Origin: Culex pipiens pallens
Taxonomy: Eukaryota; Arthropoda; Insecta; Diptera; Culicidae
Direction of reading: 5' to 3'
NCBI RefSeq assembly: GCF_016801865.2
Contig: NC_068937.1
Location: forward strand, 133,746,455 to 133,810,454
Length of the DNA: 64,000 nt
The notes beneath the pieces were generated by a model that saw nothing but the letters and a program-made list of their open reading frames with translations, ran no database searches and had not been told where the DNA came from. The stretch's first letter is position 1; every line of letters starts with the position of its first letter. The position numbers were made by a program, and so were the translations under genes. Below are positions 12,950-23,160 of the stretch, one piece after another.

Positions 12950-13545
12950 TTTTTTGTAAGAATATTTTCTGCATGATAATTTCAAGTAAATTATGTAGGA
13001 AGCAAGATAGCTGCAGGTCAATTTGTGCAAGATTACTTCAAATCATTTTTTTGTTAAACAGCTTTCTGAAAGATAACATATTGCATGATAATTTCAACTT
13101 AATTATTGTAAGATAACTTCCGATAATTTTTTGCATGATGATTTTAAGTAATTTTTTTAGAGGCAAAATAACTTCAAGTGAATTTCTGTAAGATAACTTC
13201 AGATCATTTTTTTGTTGAGTAACTTTCTGCAAGATAACATCTTCCAAGATAATTTCAGCTCAATTTTTGTAAGATACATTTTTGCAAGATAACTTCCGAT
13301 CATTTTTTGTAGGAGCATGAACATTTGAAGTCAATATTTGGAAAAGGCAAGATAACTTCAGGTGAATTTCTGCAAGATAAATTCATACAAGATAATTTCA
13401 AATCCGTTAGTAAGATGCATTTTTGCAACTTCAGATCAGTTTTGGTAAAAGATAATCTCAGATCAGTTTTTGGGAAATAAATTTCTGCACAATAACTTCA
13501 GATATTTTTTTATAAGATGACTTTCTTCAAGAAAAAGTCGGAAAC
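12950..13545. repeat. Degenerate tandem array (about 30-bp unit)
   Basis: Repeated variants of a unit containing AAGATAACTTCAGATCA followed by a T run and TGTAAGATAA. I count well over ten imperfect units with variable spacing. The array stops where the copia element begins and is not visible on the far side of that element. Confidence 0.7.
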
Positions 13546-13570
13546 CACATGCAGGTTTCCACCTTTTTTG

Positions 13571-13750
13571 TGATAAGTTGGCAACCACCGCACTCTGTTC
13601 GCCCCTACGACGCTCAAGCCCACTGGGCACACGCGGGCTGCTGCTGTTTGACAGCTGCACTTCCGCTATCAGTCTGTGACAAAACCAAACGAGAATACAC
13701 GCTATTTTTCTATCCGCTTAAGTTAAACCGCGTGTTTTATTCCGGCCTCC
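13571..13750 (+). repeat. 5' LTR of copia element
   Basis: A 180-bp repeat beginning TGATAAGTTGG and ending TTCCGGCCTCC. By eye it is identical to the 3' copy. The end lacks the usual CA. Confidence 0.9.
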
Positions 13751-13824
13751 CCGAAACCTCTTTAGGTTGTGGGCCCAGGTCGCGTTTCGGTCAAACGGAA
13801 AAGTGCGCGGAATCGTCGGGCGTC

Positions 13825-16800
13825 ATGACGGACGCAAAACCCGCTCCGGTGCAGGTGCCGATGTTGGACGAGTCCAACTTCAACCCTTGGCGTCTCCGCA
13901 TGTTATCGTTCCTGGAGGAGCACGAGCTCTTGGAATGTGTGCGGTCGGACGTGGGCGACGTGGCGGAACTGAAGGAGAAAGCGGGAGAAAAGCCGGAGGA
14001 AAAGACGGCCCGGATGAAGCTGCTGGACAAGCGCATCAGGAAGGACCGTCACTGCCGTTCGCAGTTGATGGCGCGGATCAGCGATGCGCAGATGGACCAC
14101 CTGGAGGAGGACATGTCCCCGAAGGACATCTGGGACAAGCTGCACAACATCCACGCGCGGAAGAGCGTCGCGAGCCGGATGCGGATCCAACGGCAGATCG
14201 TGACGATGCGCTACGATGGGGGAAAGCTGCAGCAGCACTTTTTGCAGTTCGAAAAGTTGATCCGGGAGTATCGGTCTGCCGGCGCGAAGCTGGAGGAGAT
14301 CGACGTGATTTGCCACCTGTTTATCTCGTTGGGATCGGCGTACTCCGGTGCTGTGACGGCGCTGGAAACCATGTCGCAGGAGGACCTCAAGCTCGATTTC
14401 GTCAAGAACCGGCTCTTGGACGAAGAGACGAAGAAGGGCATTGAATCGCCCACCCCGTCCCAGAGCGATGCTGCGTTTCACGGGGCGAAGCCGCAGAAGA
14501 AGCAAAAGTGTTTCGGCTGCAACAAGGAGGGCCACCGGGTGGCCGACTGTCCCGAGAAGAAGAAGCCGCAGCAGAGCAAGAGGAAGCAGAAGTCGAAGGC
14601 GAACGTGGCGGATTCCGGCAGCAACCGGAAGGAAGTTTGCTTCGTGAGCGAGGCGAACCCCCAGCAGGCGCGGACGCGCTGGTTCATCGATTCCGGTGCG
14701 ACGGACCACCTCGTGCGGGACAAGGAACTGTTCTGTGAGCTGCATCGTCTGAAGAAGCCCATCGAGATCGCGGTGGCCAAGGGCGGTGAAACGATCCAGG
14801 CGGAGCACTCCGGCACGGTGAAGGTGGTGGCGGTCGTGGACGGTAAGAGAGTGAACTGTACAATCAAAGACGCGTTGTACGTGCCGAAGTTGCGCTGCAA
14901 TTTGTTTTCGGTGCTGCGCGTTGAACAAGCCGGGATGCGCGTCGTGTTCGAAGACGGGAAAGCGACAGTGTACAGTGGTTCCGAAATCGTCGCGTGTGCT
15001 ACTGTGCAGAACAAGCTGTACGAAATGAACTTTCTGGCTCGGCACGGTACGGACGATTCTTCGCTGTTGACGTGCGGTCGCGTGCGGAAAGGGTTCGTTC
15101 TCTGGCACCGTCGTTTTGGACATTTGAACGAGCAAAGCCTCAAGTGTCTGGTGCAGAAGGAGATGGTATCCGGACTCGACCTCAGTACCGCCGGGACTGA
15201 CGATACCGTCGTGTGTGAATCGTGCGTTGTCGGCAAGCAAACGCGGAAGCCTCATCCACCGCGTGAAGGTCGTCGATCGTCGCGAGTGCTCGAATTGGTA
15301 CACACCGACGTGTGTGGTCCCGTATCGCCGGAGGGACTCGACGGGATGAAGTATTTTGTGACGTTCATCGACGACTGGACCCATTTCGTGATGGTGTACC
15401 TGATTCGCTCCAAGGATGAGGTCATGGAGTGTTTCGAGGAGTACGAGGCCTTGGTGACGGCGAAGTTCGAGCGGCCGATCTCTCGGCTGAAGTGCGACAA
15501 CGGCGGCGAGTACCGGAACAAGCGTTTCGAGGGGTTCTGCAAGCAAAAGGGGATCCGGATGGAGCCTACTGTCCCCTACACGCCGGAGATGAACCCGTTG
15601 AGCGAGCGCATGAACCGGACGCTAGTCGAGAAGGCGCGAGCGATGCTTGCTGATGCTGGCGTCGACAAGAAGTTCTGGGGGGAAGCCATGCTGACGGCGG
15701 CCTACCTGACGAACCGAAGCCCGACCGCTGCTCTCGAGATGAAGAAAACGCCGTACGAGTTGTGGGAGTCCAAGAAGCCGGACGTGTCGAACATTCGTGT
15801 TTTTGGCAGCGATGTGTTCGTCCACGTCCCGAAGGAGTTGCGCCGAAAGCTGGACGACAAGGCGTGGAAAGGAACGCTCGTCGGGTACTCACACAACGGG
15901 TATCGAGTCTGGGACCCCAAGAAACGGACGGTCGTCACGGCGCGCGACGTGGACTTCGTGGAGTCTGTCGCGGTGCAGCAGCAGGTCGTGCAACCCGACT
16001 CGCAGTTTGTGCCACTTCAATCCGATGAAGAGAGCTGCGTCGATGACGCGAGCTGTGTCGACGATGGAGACGAGACTTCGGAAGACGAGTTCAGCAGTGC
16101 TGCCGATGAACCCGAAGCTGAGGAAGCTGATGGCAGCGGCCGACCTCAAAGACCGAAGAACCCTCCCGCTTGGCACAAGGATTTCGAGGTTGAGTACGCC
16201 AGTTTTGCACTCAACGCGATGAACTTCATCGAGGACATCCCGAGTTCGGTCCCTGAGCTGAAAAAGCGGGACGATTGGCACGAGTGGAGAGCTGCGATGC
16301 AAGACGAGATGAACTCCATGAAGCGCAACAACGCCTGGACGCTGGTGAAGTTGCCTGCAGGACGCAAAGCCGTTACCTGCAAGTGGGTGTTCAAGGTGAA
16401 GCGGGGCGACGCTGAGAAACCGGACCGGTTCAAGGCGAGACTGGTCGCCAGAGGTTTCACGCAGAAGCCCGGGTTCGACTACACTGAGACCTACTCTCCG
16501 GTGGCGAAGTTGGACACGCTGCGGGCGGTGTTGGCGCTGGCCAACGAGAATCGAATGTTCGTGCACCAGATGGACGTGAAAACCGCGTTCCTGAACGGTG
16601 AGTTAGCTGAAGAGATCTACATGACCCAGCCGGAAGAGTTTCAGCAGGGGAATGGTCTGGTCTGCAAGCTGAACCGTTCCATCTACGGGTTGAAGCAAGC
16701 GTCCCGGGCGTGGAACGACCGATTCCATGGCTTCATCAGCAAACTCGGATTCGTCCGGAGCGCCAACGACATGTGTCTCTACACCCGAGGAGCTGGAGAC

Positions 16801-17784
16801 AAGAAGCTGATCCTGGTACTGTACGTGGACGACATCCTCCTGGCCGGAACGTCGTTGAAAGTGCTAGAAGCGGTCAAGCAGAAGCTAACCGAGGAGTTCG
16901 AGATGACGGACGAAGGTGAGATCAAGCAGTTCCTAGGAATGCGCTTTGAACGTGACAAGCTGAAAGGAGTTCAGAAGATCAGTCAGCGCGACTACTTCGA
17001 TGGCCTCCTGAAGCGTTTCCAGATGGATGACTGCAAGCCGATCTCGACACCGATGGAGCACCGGCTGAGGCTGGTGAAAGGAGAGGAGAAGCAGAGATCG
17101 TCGATGCCCTACCGTGAGCTGGTCGGTTGCCTGACGTACGCGTCCCTCACAACAAGACCGGATCTTGCTGCGGCCGTGAACTACTTCAGTCAGTTCCAGT
17201 CGTGTCCGACGGATGAACACTGGGTCCATCTGAAGCGGATGCTGCGGTACATCAAGGGGACACTGGACGTCGGTCTGGTGTACAAGGCCGTGGAGAACTC
17301 TCCACTGCTGGAAGTCTACAGCGACGCGGACTGGGCGAACGACACTACCGATCGTCGTTCGATCACGGGCTGCGTGGTGAAGCTGTTCGGATGTACGGTC
17401 GGCTGGCTGACGAGGAAGCAGCAGACGGTGTCTCTGTCGTCGACGGAGGCGGAGCTCGCGGCACTCTGCACGGCGGCGTGTCACACCCTGTGGACGATAC
17501 GCGTGCTGGACGATCTGGGCAAGCCAGTGGACGGTCCCGTACCGATGTTCGAGGACAACCAGTCCACGATCAGGATTGCCGAGGATTCCCGAGACTGCAA
17601 GCGCCTGAAGCACGTGGACACCAAGTTCCACTTCCTGTGGGAGCTGGTGCAGCAGAGGACGATCGAGTTCAAGTTCGTGCGCTCTGCGGAGCAACAAGCG
17701 GACATCATGACCAAAGGTCTACCGGCAGCTGTCTTCAAGGATCTTCGCGCCAAGCTGGGATTGGAGGAGACGTGCTGTGATTGA
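13825..17784 (+). CDS. copia-type Gag-Pol polyprotein
   Basis: A 1319-residue polyprotein. I start it at ATG 13825. The frame stays open upstream through the LTR to an ATG at 13549 in flanking DNA, which I reject as a start. Order of domains: Gag; CCHC zinc knuckle CFGCNKEGHRVADC (about 229-242); aspartic protease DSGA (289); integrase HHCC region and core with D495, D558 and E594; reverse transcriptase with YVDD (catalytic D1002/D1003); RNase H beginning YSDADWA (D1167). Protease, integrase, RT, RNase H is the Ty1/copia order with integrase before RT. All catalytic motifs are intact and no stop interrupts the frame, so the copy could encode active proteins. Its codon usage is far more GC-rich than the AT-rich flanks. 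Confidence 0.95.
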   Translation: MTDAKPAPVQVPMLDESNFNPWRLRMLSFLEEHELLECVRSDVGDVAELKEKAGEKPEEKTARMKLLDKRIRKDRHCRSQLMARISDAQMDHLEEDMSPKDIWDKLHNIHARKSVASRMRIQRQIVTMRYDGGKLQQHFLQFEKLIREYRSAGAKLEEIDVICHLFISLGSAYSGAVTALETMSQEDLKLDFVKNRLLDEETKKGIESPTPSQSDAAFHGAKPQKKQKCFGCNKEGHRVADCPEKKKPQQSKRKQKSKANVADSGSNRKEVCFVSEANPQQARTRWFIDSGATDHLVRDKELFCELHRLKKPIEIAVAKGGETIQAEHSGTVKVVAVVDGKRVNCTIKDALYVPKLRCNLFSVLRVEQAGMRVVFEDGKATVYSGSEIVACATVQNKLYEMNFLARHGTDDSSLLTCGRVRKGFVLWHRRFGHLNEQSLKCLVQKEMVSGLDLSTAGTDDTVVCESCVVGKQTRKPHPPREGRRSSRVLELVHTDVCGPVSPEGLDGMKYFVTFIDDWTHFVMVYLIRSKDEVMECFEEYEALVTAKFERPISRLKCDNGGEYRNKRFEGFCKQKGIRMEPTVPYTPEMNPLSERMNRTLVEKARAMLADAGVDKKFWGEAMLTAAYLTNRSPTAALEMKKTPYELWESKKPDVSNIRVFGSDVFVHVPKELRRKLDDKAWKGTLVGYSHNGYRVWDPKKRTVVTARDVDFVESVAVQQQVVQPDSQFVPLQSDEESCVDDASCVDDGDETSEDEFSSAADEPEAEEADGSGRPQRPKNPPAWHKDFEVEYASFALNAMNFIEDIPSSVPELKKRDDWHEWRAAMQDEMNSMKRNNAWTLVKLPAGRKAVTCKWVFKVKRGDAEKPDRFKARLVARGFTQKPGFDYTETYSPVAKLDTLRAVLALANENRMFVHQMDVKTAFLNGELAEEIYMTQPEEFQQGNGLVCKLNRSIYGLKQASRAWNDRFHGFISKLGFVRSANDMCLYTRGAGDKKLILVLYVDDILLAGTSLKVLEAVKQKLTEEFEMTDEGEIKQFLGMRFERDKLKGVQKISQRDYFDGLLKRFQMDDCKPISTPMEHRLRLVKGEEKQRSSMPYRELVGCLTYASLTTRPDLAAAVNYFSQFQSCPTDEHWVHLKRMLRYIKGTLDVGLVYKAVENSPLLEVYSDADWANDTTDRRSITGCVVKLFGCTVGWLTRKQQTVSLSSTEAELAALCTAACHTLWTIRVLDDLGKPVDGPVPMFEDNQSTIRIAEDSRDCKRLKHVDTKFHFLWELVQQRTIEFKFVRSAEQQADIMTKGLPAAVFKDLRAKLGLEETCCD

Positions 17785-17791
17785 GCAGGGG

Positions 17792-17971
17792 TGATAAGTT
17801 GGCAACCACCGCACTCTGTTCGCCCCTACGACGCTCAAGCCCACTGGGCACACGCGGGCTGCTGCTGTTTGACAGCTGCACTTCCGCTATCAGTCTGTGA
17901 CAAAACCAAACGAGAATACACGCTATTTTTCTATCCGCTTAAGTTAAACCGCGTGTTTTATTCCGGCCTCC
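17792..17971 (+). repeat. 3' LTR of copia element
   Basis: A 180-bp repeat identical by eye to the 5' LTR. It directly follows the polypurine tract and the polyprotein stop codon. Confidence 0.9.
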
Positions 17972-18119
17972 AGTTGAACGTCAGAGTAATAATGATTCAA
18001 CCATTTTCCCATAATTTTGGATCAAGTTGATGTTGATTTGGTCAGAGATTGGTAAAAATTCTCCTTTCCAAGGTTTCAAATGAAACCTGAATGTTTAAAG
18101 AATAAAATATTACGCAATA

Positions 18120-18347
18120 CAGTCCAGACTCGATTATCCGAAGGCCTTGGCAAAATTTCACTTCAGATAATCAAAACATCGGATAATGGAATCACAAAAA
18201 AAAAATCTTTGTCTTATTAAAGTAAGAAAATAACAAATACGAAAAAACTTTTTTTTTGTTCGTGATTCGATTATCCGAAGTCCCATACAAACCTTCGGAT
18301 AATCCAACTTCGGATAATCGAGGCTTCGGATAATCGAGTCTGGACTG
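18120..18347. mobile_element. pogo/Tc1-like MITE, copy 1
   Basis: A 228-bp element with terminal inverted repeats CAGTCCAGACTCGATTATCC and complement, flanked by TA. The interior consists of repeated CTTCGGATAATC motifs and T/A runs with no coding sequence. The TA duplication and CAGT termini fit a non-autonomous pogo/Tc1-type element. A 370-bp relative lies at 27722-28091 and a decayed piece at about 2350-2430. Confidence 0.8.
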
Positions 18348-18349
18348 TA

Positions 18350-19271
18350 GGGTAGGGTAGTCATCAATGAGACACTTTTGGTTTTCAATTTTCAGCGATT
18401 TTTCTTTTTTTTTCATCGGCATGTTTTAATGAGCTTTTTGTTGCATTATCTTTTTTTTAATGTGTTCTAACATTGAGCAAAATATGAGATCGATCCGACA
18501 TCTACAGCCAGAGTTATTCAACTGTCTCATTGTAGACGCACTTGGCAGGAACAATGAGACAGTTGGGGAACAATGAGACACTCTACGAAAATCAACATTT
18601 TTCTAGCAAAACATCATGTTTTTGTATTGCTCCATTGCAGGTGACTTGCCTTGAACATTTTAGAGCAATATGGCCAACATGAAACTTCAATTAACAAAAG
18701 TTATACTAAAAAGTGTTTAAATTTTGTAAAATCCTTATATTTTACCAAATAACTTTATATTTTTGGTTAAATGAAGTTTAAACTCTATAAATATGCCAAA
18801 AATCACTATTAATTCATGTTTTGAAAGATTTCCATCGATTTTGAAAAGTTTAATGAAGAAAAATCAAAGTGTCTCATTGTTACCCATGCGCTGAAATGAG
18901 TGGGGAACAATGAGACAGCCCTGGATTCTGGGTATATTCTAAATTTTGGCCAAATCTAATGAAAGGACATTGTAGCCCAACTTAATCCCTATGGAACGTC
19001 GAAAGAAATTTGAAGAAATATTAGTTTTGGAGTAAATGGCAGCCTACGAGCGAAAAAGTATTTTATGTCCATAATTTACTTTTACACCCCAGAATCAAAC
19101 ATGTACGAATAACTTTTTAAGGGAGCGTCCATAACCAAAGCCACTAATATGGCAGACGTGTTTCCAGTAGACACACATTTCCCCCAAATATGAGCCTGAT
19201 TGGTTGAAACTACGACTTGTGAGAGCCATTTTATCATTGTTCCCCGTGTCTCATTGATGACTACTCTACCC
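18350..19271. mobile_element. Terminal-inverted-repeat DNA element (GGGTAG family)
   Basis: About 920 bp with ends GGGTAG(GG)TAGTCATCAATGAGAC and complement, flanked by TA. The interior carries several further copies of AACAATGAGACA and TGTCTCATTG. No transposase frame is visible. Its left TA (18348-18349) is also the right TA of the neighbouring MITE. Confidence 0.7.
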
Positions 19272-19273
19272 TA

Positions 19274-22200
19274 CTCAATATTTTACAAACCTGAAATGTG
19301 AAAAAAAAATAATTAAATTGTTAAATATTAGTTTGATTAGACATTTTTTTACAACAATATTGGTAACATTGAGCTAAAAGAGAATATCCTAAAATAATGA
19401 ACCACAAACATTGAACCAAAATGTTTTCGCGCGCTCACGCTCAACTCTCTCCAAATAAGAATATTTTTTCAGGTTTAGTTCATTTCATTCCTCTCTGTTT
19501 TTAATTTCTCTCTCCCATGTTCCGTGCAAGTCTTTCAAATAAATGTATGCCGAAAGCATGATACACTATTGCATCATACAAGTTTTCCAAGTTTGGGGAC
19601 TCGTTCGCTATTTTTTAAATGATTTACTATTGAAAGTAGTGTTGAAAGCTGGCAAAAACTACTTTACCAAATAATTTATCCGGTTTCGGTTAGAGTTTCA
19701 CTGTGTAAAAATCAGCTTGAAACTAAAACATTCAAACTGAATAAGTTTCCGTGGTTTTTGCTGGCACCAACTGCATCGTTCTACGCCACGTTCTAAGTTC
19801 TAAAGTTTCCTGTTTGAGTCATCCAGCCGTTGCATTGTTCTTAACGTAGGTGTAGTACGAGAGCCTATACGACTTAATGGTTCATTACTCTCGACTCTTC
19901 ACCGTGCTTTGTTAGGCTCAGTTATGTGAAAACGATTACATTTAATTAAATTTATTTTTGTTTTTGATTAAATCGAATTTTACTCACGAAGCTTATTTGC
20001 AATCTTGGATACATTTAAAAAATGCTTTTCCAACAAAGAGTTCAAACGGTATCTTAAAGTTAATCAAACAATTCATTTTCTCACTCACTCGCGAGAGAAC
20101 CCCACCTCTCTCTCTTAGAGATAAAAACACCAAACACGTGGCTTCCCCGTTCATCCTCTCAAAAGTTCACTCAAAGTCGCGTTTCATTCATTCGCGTTTT
20201 TCGCTGGCATGCACCGACCAGGAAGGTGTTTCCCTCTAGCCAACCAACTCATTCATCATTCAGCCACGAACCACAAAAGGTTTTTCACCGTTCGTCCGCG
20301 AGTTCAGGTTCAGTTCAGTTCAGCTGCATCAGTCGTCGCGTCGTTCATTGACCACGTCGCAACTCCGTCATCGCGACGTCTGAATTACCGAAAAAAAGTT
20401 GTGACTTCTGCGCACTGTTCCGTCGTTTAAGATCGGTCAAGTGGAATTTTTGACACGTCAAATCAAAGTCGTGCAGGGAAGGTTGGCCATATTCGGTGTG
20501 ATATTTTGCGAGATTTCAGTATTCAACCAAGTTCCTCTAAATCACAGCCGTGACCTTGATAGATCACAGTAGGCATTGAACCTAACTGAAAGGGGTTCAC
20601 CACCAAGTGAAAAAGAAAGAAATTAGATTTGCGTATTTTTCCTGCGTTTGTGTGTGAGTGTTTGCATCATTGCCAATCATGGCCTGCTGTAGTTGTGGCT
20701 GTGTTTCGTACGGTTGTGGTGGTAGTTTCTAAAAAAAAGAGGCACAGGCAATAAGGAACAGGCACAGAACAATTTGTGAGTGAAAATTTTGGCGGGCACC
20801 AGACGGGGAATTTCGTTGAACGTGAGTATTCTAGCATACAAACAAGAATGTCCTTGAGACGAACGAGAGACGGCGTTTGGTCTGAAATTGGGGCCACGCA
20901 TAAGTGCCCTTCGCTGAATGGCGTCGAGAAATTAGGTTAACGACCAATCTGGCTGTTTGAAACTGCGTAAATTTGGTAAAACTATTGAAAATTGCGTTTT
21001 TATTAATTTGAAAAGAAAAAAAAAATTAATATTCTATTTCGATTCACTAAAAAAATCAGCAAGGCAAAATATAAACAAAGAATAATGTCAACAACACTTT
21101 TTGAACGAAATGTATTTTCGAAAATAATTTTCAACTCAATAAAAAAATGCACTTCCAATGAGGATCCGTCAAAAAGTACAGAAATATAACTTAAGTGGTC
21201 GTAACTCTAGACAGGATTGTCGGATCTTCAAACTTTAATACTCTTTTAGACAGTCTTTCAACAATAGGTGGAATGATGGAACATAGTTTTTATACTGATA
21301 AGTGAGGACAAGATAAAAAAAAATACATAAATATTACTTAAGTGGTCATAACATGAGACAAAGTTGCCAGATCTTCAATCCGTTTGAAAAGTTTTTCAAT
21401 AAACCTATCCAACAATAGGTCGAATGATGGATCTGGACATAGTATTAAACAGATAAATGTGATTCGGCGTTTAAAAGAACGTTAACATCACTTAACTGAT
21501 CGTAACTTGGAACCAGGTTGCCAGATCTTCAATATTTTGGAATTGTAGGAAGATCTTTCGATTACCAATGCAACAAAATTGATGTTAAACTCTAAAAAAA
21601 GTAAAGTAAAAATGTAAAGCAAATAGAATTTTCATTGTTCTCTATTTTAAAGAAAGTTCATTTGAACAATTCAAAGCATCTTTGAAGTTAATTGAACGAG
21701 AAGTGTTCGAAAAAGAGCTTCTTACAAATGGCGCTAAAGACCAATTGCAAACTTACTCGAAATAAAAACCACATAAGTGGTCAAAACGTGAGGCAGAGTT
21801 GCCAGATCTTCAATCTTTTGGCCACGTAGGGAAGGTGTTTCGATGGGTTTGTTAAATTTTGGCATACTTAATTAATTAATACTTACTTAATTTCAAAAGA
21901 CCTTCGGACAATCGAACGATCATTAAAAGTTTGATGTTCCAATATTTTTTGGATAATTATTGAATAGACCCTTGAGTCCAGTAACACTCAATTCAATTAG
22001 TAAAATCATCCTTCTTCCAACAAGCGTCAACACTCAATTTATATAAGTGCCACGTTATCAACCTAGTGATCAACAACAACACCTTCGTATGATGATTACA
22101 GGTCGCTCTCACTTACCCAAGTGCAAAAATTGCCACCCTTACTGACCGTTTAAGCATATAGGATGACTTATAAATTGAATAATTGATGTCCCCCAAGGGA

Positions 22201-23160
22201 TAGACACTTGTCAGGTGGCCATCTATCTACGTCCCACACACGTGTTTTGAATAAATAGTTTTGCCAACGCGTTTGTCCCAAAAATGGGGAATGAAATCAT
22301 CAGCCGCGCCAAATTTTCCGCGCATTTTCATTCAGTCGACTGCCAACTTTCACAGCGCGGTCGTCGCAAAGTAGGCTTTGGCGCACCAACACTTCGATGC
22401 GCACGTAAACATCAGTGGTAGTAGGCGAAGCCACGACGCGCGCAAATCACGTCCCGCCAGCGTGTTTCAATGATTGCTACGATGATGACGATTGCACACA
22501 GACGAGCGCACGGGCACAGCCCAGTCCCACGCACACACCTCGGCCCGGTTGGAGTATTAATTTCCATTTAATCTCTTTTTCGCAGAATATGAGGCCAGTA
22601 TCTAGCGGTCGCCGAGAACGTCAGTCCAGCATAGCACAAGCTGCAATCCTGTCAGCATCTACCGAACTTCCGGAACTTCCGGCCAACAGCGACAACCAGC
22701 TGCTTCCGATCGTGGCCAAGAACCACTTCAACCACCAGCGGCGCCATTTTCCGTTTCGTTTAGCACCGCCACCGCCTCCCTTGGCGTCGGTCGTCATGGC
22801 ACACTGGGATTAGCCACCCCCCCTTCGAGACCGGAAGTACTCGATTGAAGACTACTTCGATTGAGGATGCGATGCGCAACTGCGCACCGCAAGTGTGAAC
22901 TCAGTGCAAACAAAGGACTTCTGATCAAAGCTCGAAACATTCCCGCGATTCTGCATATGTGAAATCTGAAGCTGTGTGCACCCGCAGCCGCGTTGTGTGT
23001 TATTGTTTGCGATTAACTCTGGTTCTTGTTTTTAAAACACCCGTTGACAAGGCAAAAGCAGTGACTGTGAGAAAGTGGGTAATATTATTTCGCCGGGGAG
23101 CGCGCGCGTGTTGACCATCCTAGTAGACTGTGCCAAGATATTTAGTGATCCAAGGCAACC
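19274..23160. other. Intergenic and probable 5' region of the ChaC gene
   Basis: No protein-coding gene supported. 20190-20700 and 22340-23160 are less AT-rich and contain repeated TCAGT initiator-like motifs, consistent with promoter or noncoding first-exon sequence of the plus-strand ChaC gene. I cannot fix a transcription start. 21140-21850 is a degenerate tandem repeat. Confidence 0.5.
21140..21850. repeat. Degenerate tandem repeat with AGTGGTC / GCCAGATCTTCAA motif
   Basis: At least four diverged units (near 21193, 21335, 21485 and 21770). Each has CTTAAGTGGTCATAAC followed by GTTGCCAGATCTTCAATC. Related phrases occur near 42115-42210. No coding sequence. Confidence 0.6.

Larger units (their letters stand above)
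13571..17971 (+). mobile_element. Intact Ty1/copia LTR retrotransposon
   Basis: Two 180-bp LTRs (13571-13750 and 17792-17971) read as identical. The internal region has a primer-binding site at about 13765-13779 (GGTTGTGGGCCCAGG), which resembles the site used by Drosophila copia and matches the anticodon half of initiator tRNA-Met. A polypurine tract GAGCAGGGG lies directly before the 3' LTR. A single uninterrupted gag-pol frame fills the interior. Identical LTRs plus an intact frame indicate very recent insertion. I do not see a 5-bp target duplication: the left flank ends TTTTG and the right flank begins AGTTG. Confidence 0.95.

Noticed and set aside
13549..13824. Upstream in-frame extension of the copia polyprotein
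   Set aside because: It runs through the LTR and starts in flanking host DNA, so it cannot be part of the transcribed element; ATG 13825 after the primer-binding site fits.
13903..15546. Long 547-codon minus-strand open frame
   Set aside because: Shadow of the GC-rich copia gag-pol coding frame on the opposite strand.
22415..22813. 132-codon open frame upstream of ChaC
   Set aside because: Low-complexity translation without family resemblance; more likely 5' untranslated sequence.
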